Below, in pieces: positions 8,170-17,562 of a stretch of 42,637 nucleotides of DNA. Position 1 is the stretch's first letter. The number at the start of each line of letters is the position of its first letter. The translations under genes were made by a program, and so were the position numbers. Source of the stretch: Candidatus Hatepunaea meridiana (GTDB lineage: Bacteria; Electryoneota; AABM5-125-24; Hatepunaeales; Hatepunaeaceae); NCBI GenBank assembly GCA_030765125.1, contig JAVCDD010000271.1, positions 1 to 42,637 on the forward strand, given 5' to 3'. Under the pieces are notes generated by a model. It was given only the letters and a program-made list of their open reading frames with translations, made no database searches and had not been told where the DNA came from.

Positions 8170-10893
8170 CTACTTTACCAACACAACCTTCCTCGTCATC
8201 ACACCTCCATCCCACTGCAGATTAATGATATATACACCCGCAGGAGCAGACTCTGCGTTCCAGTAATAGGTATACTGTCCTGCTGTTTCGGCGCCATCAT
8301 AAAGGAATTCGATGCTTCGTCCGGTAACATCCATTACTTCGAGGGTAAAGTGTGTTTTGTTGGGAACGTTTACCTGTATTCCAGTACGACTGTTGAAAGG
8401 GTTTGGGTATGGGGATTTCATAGTAAACGTATTCGGAGAGGTAACCGGAGTATCTTTACTTACACCCAACTCATAGAAGTGATCGAGTATTCGTTCGAGG
8501 AGTTCGCTACGTGGTGTAGTATCACCGCCGCCACTAACTGCCTCCAAAGCGAATCCTAAATATACAAGGTGGTAATCACCGGCATAGTAAATCCCGCCTA
8601 TTTCATCGGTATTGTAATAGTAAAGAAAAGCCTCTGCCCCGTTAACAGGTTCCATTGAACTGGGCGATACGGTTCCGTTACCGGCTGCACCTCCTCCGAC
8701 CAAGAGAATATCAACACCATTGGAAACCGGATTGTCAGCATTACCGGTGAGCCTGCGTCCACCGGTATGATCGCTTACGTGCCGCGCTTTCAGGTAATTC
8801 TGATGGAATTCCGTATCACCTATATCATCTCCGATATATTGCCCGGACAACATCAGATAACCATCATCATTTAGATAACTGGTGATTAATTCCTGTTCAG
8901 CCTGCGTCAAAGGATGCTCGTCATTACCGGTTTCCCAGACCACGAAATTGTAACTGTTGAGTAATTCCTGCGAGGGCGCTCCCTCTTCCGCAATGTCCCA
9001 CGTATCGTGAACAATAGGTCGTTCCATTAGATCAGCATCATAGAACGTTTCGAAATCCTCACCATCGTCATCATCCACGAGCAAATACAGAGGTTGGCGG
9101 ATTGTGAAAGGATACTCGAAATTTTGAGGATATCCCTCATCAGACGTTATAGTTAATACAAAAGTGGAATAGTGAATAGGAGAGTTACCGTGAACATGAA
9201 AAGTCGGATATTCATCATCCCATAGTTCATAAGAGTGACCGTTGTCGAGGTCTCCAATGGCAGCTTCCTCGCTTATAATAGAAACATAAGGGTCGTCGCT
9301 TTCAAGGTTTATCGTAACGTTATGAGCGTTGGCGTAATCTTCCTCGTTTGCCAATGTCATTACGATTGATATTCTCTCACTCCGCTCGATGCGACCGTCC
9401 TGATCACCGACGACTTCGATGATATGCCAATCTGTGATTTGAAAGTTGGGGTGAGTAGAATGCAGCAGTCTGCCAGCGTCAACTCGATAAACTATGCCGG
9501 GATAGTTGGCATTATTTCCAACGTCTGATATATCAACTGCCGTACGCTGCATCCATTCCAGCAACTGCCAGTCATTCAGATCGGGTTCTACAGACAGCAT
9601 CAGAGCGCCGATTCCCGCCGCGAAAGGTGAGGACATCGAAGTCCCCTGCCAGGATACATAATCATTGCGAGGACGTGCAGACAGGATGAATTCACCTGGT
9701 GTGACAAGGTCTGTATAATCGCCGTAGTTGGAAAAATCGCATTTTCTATCACGGTCATCACAGGCGCCGACTCCTATCACGTCGTCATAAGCTGCTGGAT
9801 AGAAATGGTTATTGTTTCTGCTCTGATCATTCGTGTCATCGTTGCCAACACCGGCAAAGATAATAGCGCCTTGACTTTGAGCCCAGGCTATAACTTCACT
9901 TTGACTCCTGTATGGAGGACCATAGTGTCCCCACGAAAGATTGATAATATTAGCGCCGTTGGCAGCACAATATTCAACACCTTCATAACCACGTCTGACA
10001 CCACCTCCCGCTGAATCAGTTGACCAGTGTGCGGATATCATCAATTTACAACTGAATGCAGCGCCCGAAATGCCGACCTCGTTGTTTGTTACTGCTGAAG
10101 CTATACCTGCTACATGTGTGCCATGTCCTCCATCAGCGCCCCAGTCGTCATCGGGCCAATTATCATTGCCTGTGAAATCCCAGCCGTGGAAATCGTCGGC
10201 AAAGCCATTATCATCGTCATCCTCACCATTAGTATCATCTTCCCATGTGATAACGCCGTCATTATTAAGGTCTTCACCGAGGTTCTGCCATAGATTCTCA
10301 GCGAAATCTTCGTGAATATCAAGCCAGCCATCGTCATGAGCGTCCATATCCAAACCGCTATCGACTATACCGATTATTATCTCCTCGCTGCCGTGTGAAA
10401 CGTCCCAGGCATCGGGAAGGTCGCAATGCGAAAGATGCCATTGGTTCCTGAAACGCGGATCATTGGGGATAAAGCATTTGTAATTGATAGAGACAAACTC
10501 GGCAAAAATGACTTCCGGGCAGTTTTCATAAGCTTCTACCATTGCGAATGGACCGTATTCCTTAGGAAAGGACACAGAATAATAGCGCGAAAGATCAGGA
10601 ACGGTGGGATCATCCGGGGGGCTTTTCATTTGAAATGTCTTGCGGATCTGATAGACGCCAAAAGCGTCTGCAACCGCATCCAGTGCAGCGATACCGGTCA
10701 TAACAATCCCGTCGTAATTGTTAAGCCTAAGCGGTGCGACGTCGTGAATGACTTTGATATTGATTTCGCCCGCTTCAATAGTCTCACCGGGCACAGCCCA
10801 GGAATTGTCATCGTAAACGCCTGCTATGGCACTTGTTATAATAAATAATACAGATAAAATTAGAATAGGTTTTAAATTAAAATTATTAGGCAT
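8170..10893 (-). CDS. Secreted subtilisin-family serine protease with T9SS sorting domain
   Basis: 907 residues. Signal peptide about 1-24 (ILSVLFIITSAIAG). The S8 catalytic domain carries D178 (GIVDSGLD), H257 (GGHGTHVAG), oxyanion N351 (AGVGN) and S419 (GTSMSSP). An acidic stretch NGEDDDDNG lies between Asp and His. A beta-rich middle and a ThuA- or DUF4350-like segment (LLVDDDDGEDFE onward) follow. The C-terminus has YPNPFNSRTG and ends in VYIINLQWDG ... KVVLVK, a type IX sorting domain, so the protease is probably exported across the outer membrane and attached or released. AGAGG lies 5 bases before the ATG. It is downstream of the pseudopilin gene, separated by a MITE-like element. Confidence 0.92.
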   Translation of the reverse strand: MPNNFNLKPILILSVLFIITSAIAGVYDDNSWAVPGETIEAGEINIKVIHDVAPLRLNNYDGIVMTGIAALDAVADAFGVYQIRKTFQMKSPPDDPTVPDLSRYYSVSFPKEYGPFAMVEAYENCPEVIFAEFVSINYKCFIPNDPRFRNQWHLSHCDLPDAWDVSHGSEEIIIGIVDSGLDMDAHDDGWLDIHEDFAENLWQNLGEDLNNDGVITWEDDTNGEDDDDNGFADDFHGWDFTGNDNWPDDDWGADGGHGTHVAGIASAVTNNEVGISGAAFSCKLMISAHWSTDSAGGGVRRGYEGVEYCAANGANIINLSWGHYGPPYRSQSEVIAWAQSQGAIIFAGVGNDDTNDQSRNNNHFYPAAYDDVIGVGACDDRDRKCDFSNYGDYTDLVTPGEFILSARPRNDYVSWQGTSMSSPFAAGIGALMLSVEPDLNDWQLLEWMQRTAVDISDVGNNANYPGIVYRVDAGRLLHSTHPNFQITDWHIIEVVGDQDGRIERSERISIVMTLANEEDYANAHNVTINLESDDPYVSIISEEAAIGDLDNGHSYELWDDEYPTFHVHGNSPIHYSTFVLTITSDEGYPQNFEYPFTIRQPLYLLVDDDDGEDFETFYDADLMERPIVHDTWDIAEEGAPSQELLNSYNFVVWETGNDEHPLTQAEQELITSYLNDDGYLMLSGQYIGDDIGDTEFHQNYLKARHVSDHTGGRRLTGNADNPVSNGVDILLVGGGAAGNGTVSPSSMEPVNGAEAFLYYYNTDEIGGIYYAGDYHLVYLGFALEAVSGGGDTTPRSELLERILDHFYELGVSKDTPVTSPNTFTMKSPYPNPFNSRTGIQVNVPNKTHFTLEVMDVTGRSIEFLYDGAETAGQYTYYWNAESAPAGVYIINLQWDGGVMTRKVVLVK

Positions 10894-10919
10894 TTAGACC
10901 TCTGTTTTTATTAATGATT

Positions 10920-11013
10920 CTTGAAATAAGGGGACAGTATACATGTTTTTCTATAGACTGTCAGTAATTTTAAGAATACTGAAAAAATATGTATACTGTC
11001 CCCTTATTTCAAG
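10920..11013. mobile_element. MITE-like element (ggggacagtatac family) ending in a coding region
   Basis: Perfect 23-bp arms: 10920-10942 and 10991-11013. The interior resembles, inverted, that of the copy at 3656-3740. The right arm contains the TAA stop codon of the pseudopilin gene, so the element supplies its last residues and stop. The left end is 27 bases from the protease start. Confidence 0.75.
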
Positions 11014-11366
11014 TTATCTGAATGGTAATCACAAAATACTTCACCTTTCACAACTGAATACTTCCCTCCCGATGGACACGTCGGAACGACGCCTGCATCA
11101 AACCAATCCGGTTCAACACCATCGATGGTCAGGCTATTTATCCAGTCGCCTCGCGATGGATTATCCGATAAAATTCCGGCATAGTGCATTTCAATCTCAT
11201 AAGCAATTAACTCGCGGTTAGCATCACATTTTGTCCTGTCGGCAGAGCCGGAAAAATCCACCAGTTTGGACAAGGTAATAATTGCAACGAAAATGATAAC
11301 TATTAGGAGAATTATCAGTTCAACTAAATTAATACCTTTACCATTTCGACCGGAATAACTTCTCAT
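11004..11366 (-). CDS. Type IV pilin-like pseudopilin
   Basis: 120 residues. A short basic leader ending NGKG is followed by INLVELIILLIVIIFVAI, the class III signal of type IV pilins and type II secretion pseudopilins. Cleavage is expected after G11, leaving E16 at position +5. The +1 residue is isoleucine rather than the usual phenylalanine, which the peptidase tolerates. The C-terminal domain is small with two cysteines (VPTCPSGG, VFCDY) in the style of GspG/PilE-like minor pilins. No other secretion or pilus genes are in the window. The last codons and stop lie in the repeat element at 10920-11013, so the native C-terminus may have been altered. Confidence 0.82.
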   Translation of the reverse strand: MRSYSGRNGKGINLVELIILLIVIIFVAIITLSKLVDFSGSADRTKCDANRELIAYEIEMHYAGILSDNPSRGDWINSLTIDGVEPDWFDAGVVPTCPSGGKYSVVKGEVFCDYHSDNLK

Positions 11367-11436
11367 ATACTAACGCTGTAAAACAGTTCTTCGTGTTCTT
11401 CGAAGTAAAATGAAATAATTGCATTCCCCCGTAACG

Positions 11437-12384
11437 CTACTCATCACGTCCGAGACATCCTCGCAACCATTTTTCTATAGCAGGATCACCTTTCTTGTTT
11501 TCGGGGATCGGTTGCGAGAAGAACTCAGGGAGGGTTTCGCAATACAGTCTTATATAATCCAGCGATCGTCCATCGGGATAAGGATGAGCGATGAGAGTTT
11601 TTTCCAGTATAAACGATGAAGCGGTATAAAACTGTCGGCTGGAAGTAAGCGCTATGTCGAAGATGGAAACGTCGCGAAGCATTTCCCTCAAGGTTCCTTC
11701 ACCCATATCGGTGAGCAGGATTATATAATCTGTATCTTCAGGAACAGTCTTGACAAGTTCGTCTATTACCGAATCGGGAGGACATCTTGTCCAACCGACA
11801 GGAACGTTAAACCTCCGACCTGGCTGACCGTCAATCAGGGACGTCACAGCGAGCTTATAGGGCTTCGTTCCCACGCTGGAGCGTGGGAACGATGGAACTA
11901 ATAAAACCGCCCAGGGTTTGAATATCAACTCATCGGTTTCAGCATCAAACAGATTGGCTGATACCAATTGAACACCAGCGGAATCTGCGATAGATTTCAA
12001 AAACTCAACACCATAGAACAGATCACGGGGTGTGACACCTATGACTTTCAGCCCCAATTTCGCCAGACCGAAGATAGTACAGCGACTGGTAAACCTGCCC
12101 ATTTCAGGATCCAGATCAAGAATAGCTCCGCAATCCAAGCCAGAAAGCATCTGATTGGGGAACCGTTCATTTGACATCACAATCCGCTGGCTAAGACCTC
12201 CAGTCAATCCACCCGGACAGTTGCATCCTTCGACTCGACCACGGTAGCCGCCGGTAACAATTAATGTAATCCCTTGCTGTTCTGCTGTGAACAAGGTTAT
12301 GGGAGACAATGACAGGAGCAAAAACAGAGCTTTCACCCATAAGACAAAGCGATTTTTATTACTTTTTTGAGTCTCGGGCGACAT
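11437..12384 (-). CDS. Secreted 5'-nucleotidase/UshA-like protein
   Basis: About 315 residues. N-terminal signal peptide or anchor (about 12-34, KALFLLLSLSPITLFTA), then a metallophosphoesterase-like region starting TGGYRGRVEGCNCPGGLTGG. This resembles the GxxRGxxExCGCxxxxxGGL motif of secreted UshA-like proteins near cytochrome genes. Later LVSANLFDAET and LLTDMGEGTLRE match the family pattern, but the metal ligands GNH and HTH are not obvious, so activity is doubtful. A TTG start at 12393 is also possible. A 26-base palindrome is inserted in frame at 11866-11891. Confidence 0.65.
   Translation of the reverse strand: MSPETQKSNKNRFVLWVKALFLLLSLSPITLFTAEQQGITLIVTGGYRGRVEGCNCPGGLTGGLSQRIVMSNERFPNQMLSGLDCGAILDLDPEMGRFTSRCTIFGLAKLGLKVIGVTPRDLFYGVEFLKSIADSAGVQLVSANLFDAETDELIFKPWAVLLVPSFPRSSVGTKPYKLAVTSLIDGQPGRRFNVPVGWTRCPPDSVIDELVKTVPEDTDYIILLTDMGEGTLREMLRDVSIFDIALTSSRQFYTASSFILEKTLIAHPYPDGRSLDYIRLYCETLPEFFSQPIPENKKGDPAIEKWLRGCLGRDE
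11866..11891. repeat. Palindromic repeat inserted in frame in a coding sequence
   Basis: A perfect 12-bp stem with a gg loop (cgttcccacgct / agcgtgggaacg). Similar cgttcccacgct palindromes are, to my knowledge, common dispersed intergenic repeats in bacteria. Here it codes for about nine residues (around SFPRSSVGT) of the 5'-nucleotidase-like protein. Confidence 0.75.
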
Positions 12385-12483
12385 AGTTTTCAACTACAAT
12401 ATAATGACTTACGAAAAAGAAAAGGCTCAAGCATCATAAATAATGTGAGCCTTGTTCCTTCGCTATTATAAACCTACAAGTAG

Positions 12484-12557
12484 TACGCCCTGAGGGAGTC
12501 GAACCCCCAACCTCCTGATCCGTAGTCAGGTGCTCTATCCAATTGAGCTAAGGGCGC
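12484..12557 (-). tRNA. tRNA-Arg (anticodon ACG)
   Basis: A full cloverleaf reads on the minus strand: acceptor GCGCCCT pairing with AGGGCGT (a G-U at the first pair), D-arm TAGCTCAATTGGATAGAGCA, anticodon stem CCTGA/TCAGG around loop CTACGGA with anticodon ACG, and T-arm GGGGGTTCGACTCCC. The discriminator base is A. CCA is not encoded. The A34 is expected to be deaminated to inosine by TadA to read CGU/CGC/CGA. Confidence 0.96.
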
Positions 12558-12715
12558 AAATAAATGCGAAAGTGTAAAGTAAGAAAGAAAACTCTCTTAT
12601 TTGGGATGACAACTATTACACATCCACGTTTTTAAACTTTCAACCTTAAAAGATACATTACATATAACGAAAAATCAATACTGAATGTAATCGAATTCGC
12701 ACTTATTTATTTTTG

Positions 12716-14926
12716 TTACCTGATTAACAATATCTTCTGTACTTGAACATCCCCCGCTGCTTCCAACCTTATAATATACATTCCTGATGAAAGAATGTTT
12801 GCATCTAATATGCTGCTGTGGTTCCCTGATGGCTGAACACCGTTTATTAGAGTCATAACCTTGTGACCGGAAAGATCATATAGAGATAAATCTAATAACG
12901 AAACAAGGGGAAGCTCGTAGGATATGGTGGTTGATGAATTGAAAGGATTAGGATAAACGGATAAGAGTGAAAAATGAACCGGACACTGCGCTTTGCTATC
13001 CTTAACGCTTAATGCTTCTGAGCAATCGTAAATACCGATGTTCCACAGGTTAGCAGTTATTGCGTAACCATTGGATACAGCGACACTTTGTGGTGAAGCA
13101 AGTATTTGGTAATAACCGGTTTCAAAGGGATGACGGGGATTGGAAATATTCAGAATTCTAAGACCACAGTCCTCACCAACGATAAAAACGAAATCCTCTG
13201 CGATCTCAATGTTAACTATTGATCTAAATGAATTATATGTATAGCAGTTTATAAAACGGGGATTTATCGGATTACTAATGTTGAATATCCATAGTCCCGG
13301 TTCATACTCATTGGTTGTCTGCCCATCCGCAACAAATACAATATCGTCAACTATCTCAATATCTGAAGCGACACCACGCACCGCCTGTTCTCGGACAAGA
13401 CGGGGATTCTCGGGATTGGAAATGTTAACGATATTGAACCGTTCCCGAGACCCAACATAAGCATAGTCACCGGAGATGGTTATACATGTCATTCCATTGA
13501 AGCGCTCATCAGTGAGATAACCGATCTGCTGAGGATTGTCTATATCTGACAGGTCATAAATGTGTAGAGTGTTTGGAAGGTCTATTACAAAGACAAAATC
13601 ACCAGCAACCGCAGTCTTGTTAACTATCCCCGGCGTTTCAATCTGTGCTAATAATGACAGGTTATCAGGATCGCGGATATCAATTACTGAAAGGTTGGAA
13701 TCTCCATCCGCAATATAAGCTTTACCGTCGGATACAGTTATTGCATTTGCACCGCTTATATCATCGAAACAGGCGACTTCATCAGGAGCTTCGAGGTCTG
13801 AAATGTCAATGACCTTCAGACCTGCCACTCCTGCCGCAAGATATACTAATTCGCCAGATACTGTTATATCGAGGGCTCTGCCACTACCGCAATAGCTTCC
13901 AATTATATCCGGCTCACTTGGGTCAGTAACGTCCACAAGCTGCAGACCGGGTGATATATTAGTTAATCCAACCAGATTACCACTGACATCAATATCCGTC
14001 GGACAGATCCGGAGGTCCGACTGACTTTCCAACTCTGGTGATTCGGGGTCGGATACGTCTATTATTGATAATACGGAATCGCTTGCTATACCCACAATAT
14101 TTTCACTGACCGATAAATATCCTGCAGAATTTTCTGGTAAATCCAGATTCCCCACTTGATCGGGGTTTTCCGGTTCTGATATATCATAGACGAATAGTTC
14201 ATCATTACTTGTCGAAAGATATATGTGTGCATCCTGTATTGCGTAACTGTAAAACCTAATACCTCTTCCAAAATCACTAATAGTTGGCAGTTCCGGCGGA
14301 TTTGTAAGATTACATATCTGTAATCCACCATGATAACAGTAAGGAAGAAATAGGTAATCGCCATTGATTTCAATATTTCGATAGGCACAATAGGGTCCTC
14401 CACCCTCAGAAACTACACTATATACTCGTCTTGGATGTTCAAGTGAGGATATATCGTAACCATACATTGACATAATTAATTCAATCTCGTCCCCCTCCTC
14501 ATCCTCATGAGAACCTGTTAAGTAAGCGTATCCACTCCCAACGGCATAAGAAACGGGACAATTACGAAATGCTAAATCAGACACCCAGGAAGGATTTGTT
14601 TTGTTACTGATGTCGAATATCTTTACGACCTCGTATGCTCCAACATAAGCATAATCACCTATAACCTTAACATCCCAATATCTTGACCTGTCAGAATATG
14701 AGCCGACAACTACAGGTTCTTCCGGGTCGGAGATATCAACTATCTGTAATCCGGTCAAACGAGTTGCAATGTATGCATAGTCACCTTCTAATACAAGCGA
14801 GTGAGAGCAATCCCAGAAGTCATACAGCGAGGACACCTTCCGGATATTCAGGTTTTCCTGAGCGAAGGAAAGCGTATTTATTACCATTGCTAAAAATAAT
14901 ATTATGTAAAACAATTTACGAAGCAT
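12716..14926 (-). CDS. LVIVD-repeat beta-propeller protein with T9SS sorting domain
   Basis: About 736 residues. Signal peptide (KLFYIILFLAMVINTLSFAQ) and then about a dozen repeats of roughly 45 residues, each with a GDYAYIA ... LxIVDISDPExP pattern, which is the LVIVD repeat of predicted beta-propellers. The C-terminus has VYPNPFNSSTTISYELP and ends MYIIRLEAAG ... KILLIR, a type IX sorting domain. It is probably a cell-surface or released adhesin-like protein; no enzymatic motif is seen. I placed the start at 14926, where GGAGA lies 4 bases upstream; the 11-residue extension to 14959 overlaps a hairpin repeat. It follows its paralogue at 14986-17223 with only the hairpin between. Confidence 0.9.
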   Translation of the reverse strand: MLRKLFYIILFLAMVINTLSFAQENLNIRKVSSLYDFWDCSHSLVLEGDYAYIATRLTGLQIVDISDPEEPVVVGSYSDRSRYWDVKVIGDYAYVGAYEVVKIFDISNKTNPSWVSDLAFRNCPVSYAVGSGYAYLTGSHEDEEGDEIELIMSMYGYDISSLEHPRRVYSVVSEGGGPYCAYRNIEINGDYLFLPYCYHGGLQICNLTNPPELPTISDFGRGIRFYSYAIQDAHIYLSTSNDELFVYDISEPENPDQVGNLDLPENSAGYLSVSENIVGIASDSVLSIIDVSDPESPELESQSDLRICPTDIDVSGNLVGLTNISPGLQLVDVTDPSEPDIIGSYCGSGRALDITVSGELVYLAAGVAGLKVIDISDLEAPDEVACFDDISGANAITVSDGKAYIADGDSNLSVIDIRDPDNLSLLAQIETPGIVNKTAVAGDFVFVIDLPNTLHIYDLSDIDNPQQIGYLTDERFNGMTCITISGDYAYVGSRERFNIVNISNPENPRLVREQAVRGVASDIEIVDDIVFVADGQTTNEYEPGLWIFNISNPINPRFINCYTYNSFRSIVNIEIAEDFVFIVGEDCGLRILNISNPRHPFETGYYQILASPQSVAVSNGYAITANLWNIGIYDCSEALSVKDSKAQCPVHFSLLSVYPNPFNSSTTISYELPLVSLLDLSLYDLSGHKVMTLINGVQPSGNHSSILDANILSSGMYIIRLEAAGDVQVQKILLIR

Positions 14927-14945
14927 TATTTCTCCTATCAGACCG

Positions 14946-14975
14946 GGAAGGGCGGACATTCTTGTCCGCCCTTCC
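14946..14975. repeat. Hairpin between the two LVIVD genes
   Basis: A perfect 13-bp stem with ttct loop (ggaagggcggaca / tgtccgcccttcc). It lies in the 59-base gap between the paralogues and lacks a clear T-run, so it may be a dispersed repeat, a weak terminator or an mRNA-processing site. The ggacattcttgtcc core is related to the family at 30466-30536. Confidence 0.7.
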
Positions 14976-14985
14976 TAAATTAGGT

Positions 14986-17223
14986 TTATTTTATCAATAC
15001 GATATTTCCGGTTGAAATACCATTAACGGTTTCAAGTCTGAGCAAATAATTGCCGGCAGCCAAACCTTCTGCATTTATCTGCATAAGATGTTGACCGACG
15101 GGCATCCATTGTGCTGAGTTCAAATCTTGCATCTTGCGTCCGAGTATATCATATATGCCAAGAGTTACACATCCGGGTTGTAATATATCAAGGCTGATCG
15201 TTGCATGAGTGTTAAAAGGATTAGGGTAAGTAGAAAATAAATGATAGTTTCCCGGTTGCATCAAATCATCCTGCTCTGAGATATCAAGAGCATCGTAGCA
15301 ATCATAGATTGCCAGATGTCTGGTTTCAGCTACATAGACATACGGTTGATGCACTGCAAGGTTGCGAGGAGTGCCGTAAGTGTGACAATATCCCCTTTGT
15401 TCAGGTGATGATGGATCAAAGACGTCAATAATATAAAGCCCTGAAGGAGTTTCATTATTACCTAAAGCGGCAATATAAGCAATATCATCCTCAACATGAA
15501 TATCAACAGCGCATCCTGGTATTTCAAAATTACCTACTTCATTAACTCTTTCCAGATCGGAAATATCGTATATCCTCATATCTCCGTCTAGTATATAAAG
15601 GTGATCCAAATCTTTGAATAAATTTGTAGCGATTCCTGGAGTGTCAAAATGAAGTATCTCTTCGGGATGCACTCGATCAGAAATATCCCAGATTACGAGA
15701 CCGTCACGCCCAAAAGTCAGGAAAGCATAATTGTCAAAAATATGCACGCTTCTTATATGATCCGTTTCAAAGTGTACAACCTCGGATGGATTTTCGGGGT
15801 CTGACAGATTAATAATTGTCAATCTATGGTTATCATCATAGTGTGTAGTAACATAAGCATATTCTTCGTTATCAATTGCTATATAATCAATAATATGCTC
15901 TCGTGGAAAGCGATATGTTCCTGCCCAGATAGGTCGTTGTCTGTTGTGTATATTACATATTTTGAGATGATCATATATCATAGGTCCACCAAGACTATAA
16001 TTCAGATAGATATAGTCTTCGTTATTAGATAATTTTACTATTGATCCATAGCGTCTTTCTATCATGCTTTCTTCGTATAACATATAACGATTAAATATAT
16101 TTAATAACTTTGCATGATCACGAAGACGAACATATAAATGATTGTCTCTTATAGCAAGACTATTAACGCTGTGTGAAGGACTGATTCCACCGATTGCAAC
16201 AGGTGAATCAAGATTTCCAAGAATCCTGAATCTATTGCCGCCATTTGGATTAGTTCCTATAAATAATCTGTCTTCATATAATTCTACGATATTTATACCG
16301 TAACTGAAACCAATATAAATATACCTTATGAGTCTTGGTATTATCGGATTTGAAATATCAAGTAACACTAAATGCGCTCTATCATATCCAAATTCATCTT
16401 CAAAATTAATATAAGACACATATAGACGATCTTCCCAGATTGCAAGATTATAAGCATTCATACGGTAATGTCCTACTTCTCGTAGATCATTAGATCGTGA
16501 AATATCAATAATTCTTACACCGTTCACACCTGTAGCCAGGTATGCATAGTCACCGCTGATTTCGAAATTTCCTGCCGTCAAGTTAATACGCCCAACCTGC
16601 CGCGGATCATTTATTTCTGAAATATCTACCGCAACGAAATGATAACCGGCTAAATAGACGTATTGTCCCTCTACTTTTATATCTGAAGCTTGAAACCCAA
16701 TCTGGCAAGAGCCTATTTCTCTTGGTGATGATGGGTCGGAAACATCCAGTATTACTAAAGTATTATCGGAAGTTCCAACATAAGCATAGTTATCGTGAAC
16801 GGCTAAGCCGTAAATATCGCCGATATCTCTATAAACAGAGATCATTGCAGGATGTTGAGTATCCTCTATATTATAGACAATTAATCCTTCACCGCTGGAA
16901 ATAAACAGATTGTTACCCATACATCTTATGCGTTTAGGAAAGGTTTCGGTAATGGGTAGGATTTCAATGCATACTTCCTGAGGTGTTTCGGGATTGGAGA
17001 TATCCATTCCAACCAGTTCACAAAATACGGAGCGATTACCGTATGAACGAGTTATGAAAAAAACGACATCTTCTTTTCCAGTCATGTCAACGGGAATATT
17101 CCAAGAGTAGTACATACGTTTAACGCAGTCTACTTTATTACTTTCCTGCGCCGAAATTGAGGTGACTACGATATTAAAGGTCAGGATAACAAGCAATGAA
17201 AGGAAATAATATTTTTTCATCAT
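14986..17223 (-). CDS. LVIVD-repeat beta-propeller protein with T9SS sorting domain (paralogue)
   Basis: 745 residues. Signal peptide (YYFLSLLVILTFNIVVTSISAQ), then many LVIVD repeats with GDYAYLATGVNGVRIIDIS-like units. The C-terminus TYPNPFNTHATISLDIL ... NYLLRLET ... IVLIK is a type IX sorting domain. Same architecture and size as the 12716-14926 protein, so they arose by duplication. The start has two ATG codons in a row (17223 and 17220); GAGAG upstream is better spaced for the second. The region upstream is divergent with the 17563 lipoprotein gene. Confidence 0.9.
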   Translation of the reverse strand: MMKKYYFLSLLVILTFNIVVTSISAQESNKVDCVKRMYYSWNIPVDMTGKEDVVFFITRSYGNRSVFCELVGMDISNPETPQEVCIEILPITETFPKRIRCMGNNLFISSGEGLIVYNIEDTQHPAMISVYRDIGDIYGLAVHDNYAYVGTSDNTLVILDVSDPSSPREIGSCQIGFQASDIKVEGQYVYLAGYHFVAVDISEINDPRQVGRINLTAGNFEISGDYAYLATGVNGVRIIDISRSNDLREVGHYRMNAYNLAIWEDRLYVSYINFEDEFGYDRAHLVLLDISNPIIPRLIRYIYIGFSYGINIVELYEDRLFIGTNPNGGNRFRILGNLDSPVAIGGISPSHSVNSLAIRDNHLYVRLRDHAKLLNIFNRYMLYEESMIERRYGSIVKLSNNEDYIYLNYSLGGPMIYDHLKICNIHNRQRPIWAGTYRFPREHIIDYIAIDNEEYAYVTTHYDDNHRLTIINLSDPENPSEVVHFETDHIRSVHIFDNYAFLTFGRDGLVIWDISDRVHPEEILHFDTPGIATNLFKDLDHLYILDGDMRIYDISDLERVNEVGNFEIPGCAVDIHVEDDIAYIAALGNNETPSGLYIIDVFDPSSPEQRGYCHTYGTPRNLAVHQPYVYVAETRHLAIYDCYDALDISEQDDLMQPGNYHLFSTYPNPFNTHATISLDILQPGCVTLGIYDILGRKMQDLNSAQWMPVGQHLMQINAEGLAAGNYLLRLETVNGISTGNIVLIK

Positions 17224-17562
17224 GCACTCTCGAATTAACGAAATGTTATATTTGAACTATGATAACAGGTTAGAGATGTGATTTAAAGGCAAACAGCTAA
17301 ATTCAAATATACTTTAAATATCTCGCACTTCCAAGCATTATATAAAGGAACATTCATTAATTTCCCTGCGTTAAACGCTTAACCTTTATTGAGACCTTGT
17401 ATAAACGGCGTTTAATTTGTATTTTATTGGTTATTGATTATTGTTACTCGTTTTGAGAACGAAATGAAGAAATCTTGATAATATCATTTACAGCAGTGAT
17501 TGCTTCATCACTTCGTTCATCGCAAAACGTTGATTGTTGATAACTTGTAAATCCGAGAACTT
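17224..17562. other. Divergent intergenic region with a dispersed repeat
   Basis: It should contain promoters for the LVIVD pair and the 17563 gene. No clear consensus boxes. Positions 17498-17532 (core ttcatcacttcgttcatcgc) match 19212-19246 with a few differences; similar gattgcttcgtcacttcgttcc sequences are, to my knowledge, widespread dispersed repeats. Both copies lie upstream of genes for exported proteins. Confidence 0.55.

Noticed and set aside
7791..8225. 144-residue plus-strand frame
   Set aside because: It reads through the nested repeat elements and encodes repeat-derived residues such as SREGGNP; no homology pattern.
10426..10848. 140-residue plus-strand frame
   Set aside because: It is antisense to the subtilase N-terminal half, which has clear signal and catalytic motifs.
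11437..12384. Firm call of a 5'-nucleotidase enzyme
   Set aside because: The metal-binding GNH and HTH motifs are not visible, so only a family-like name is used.
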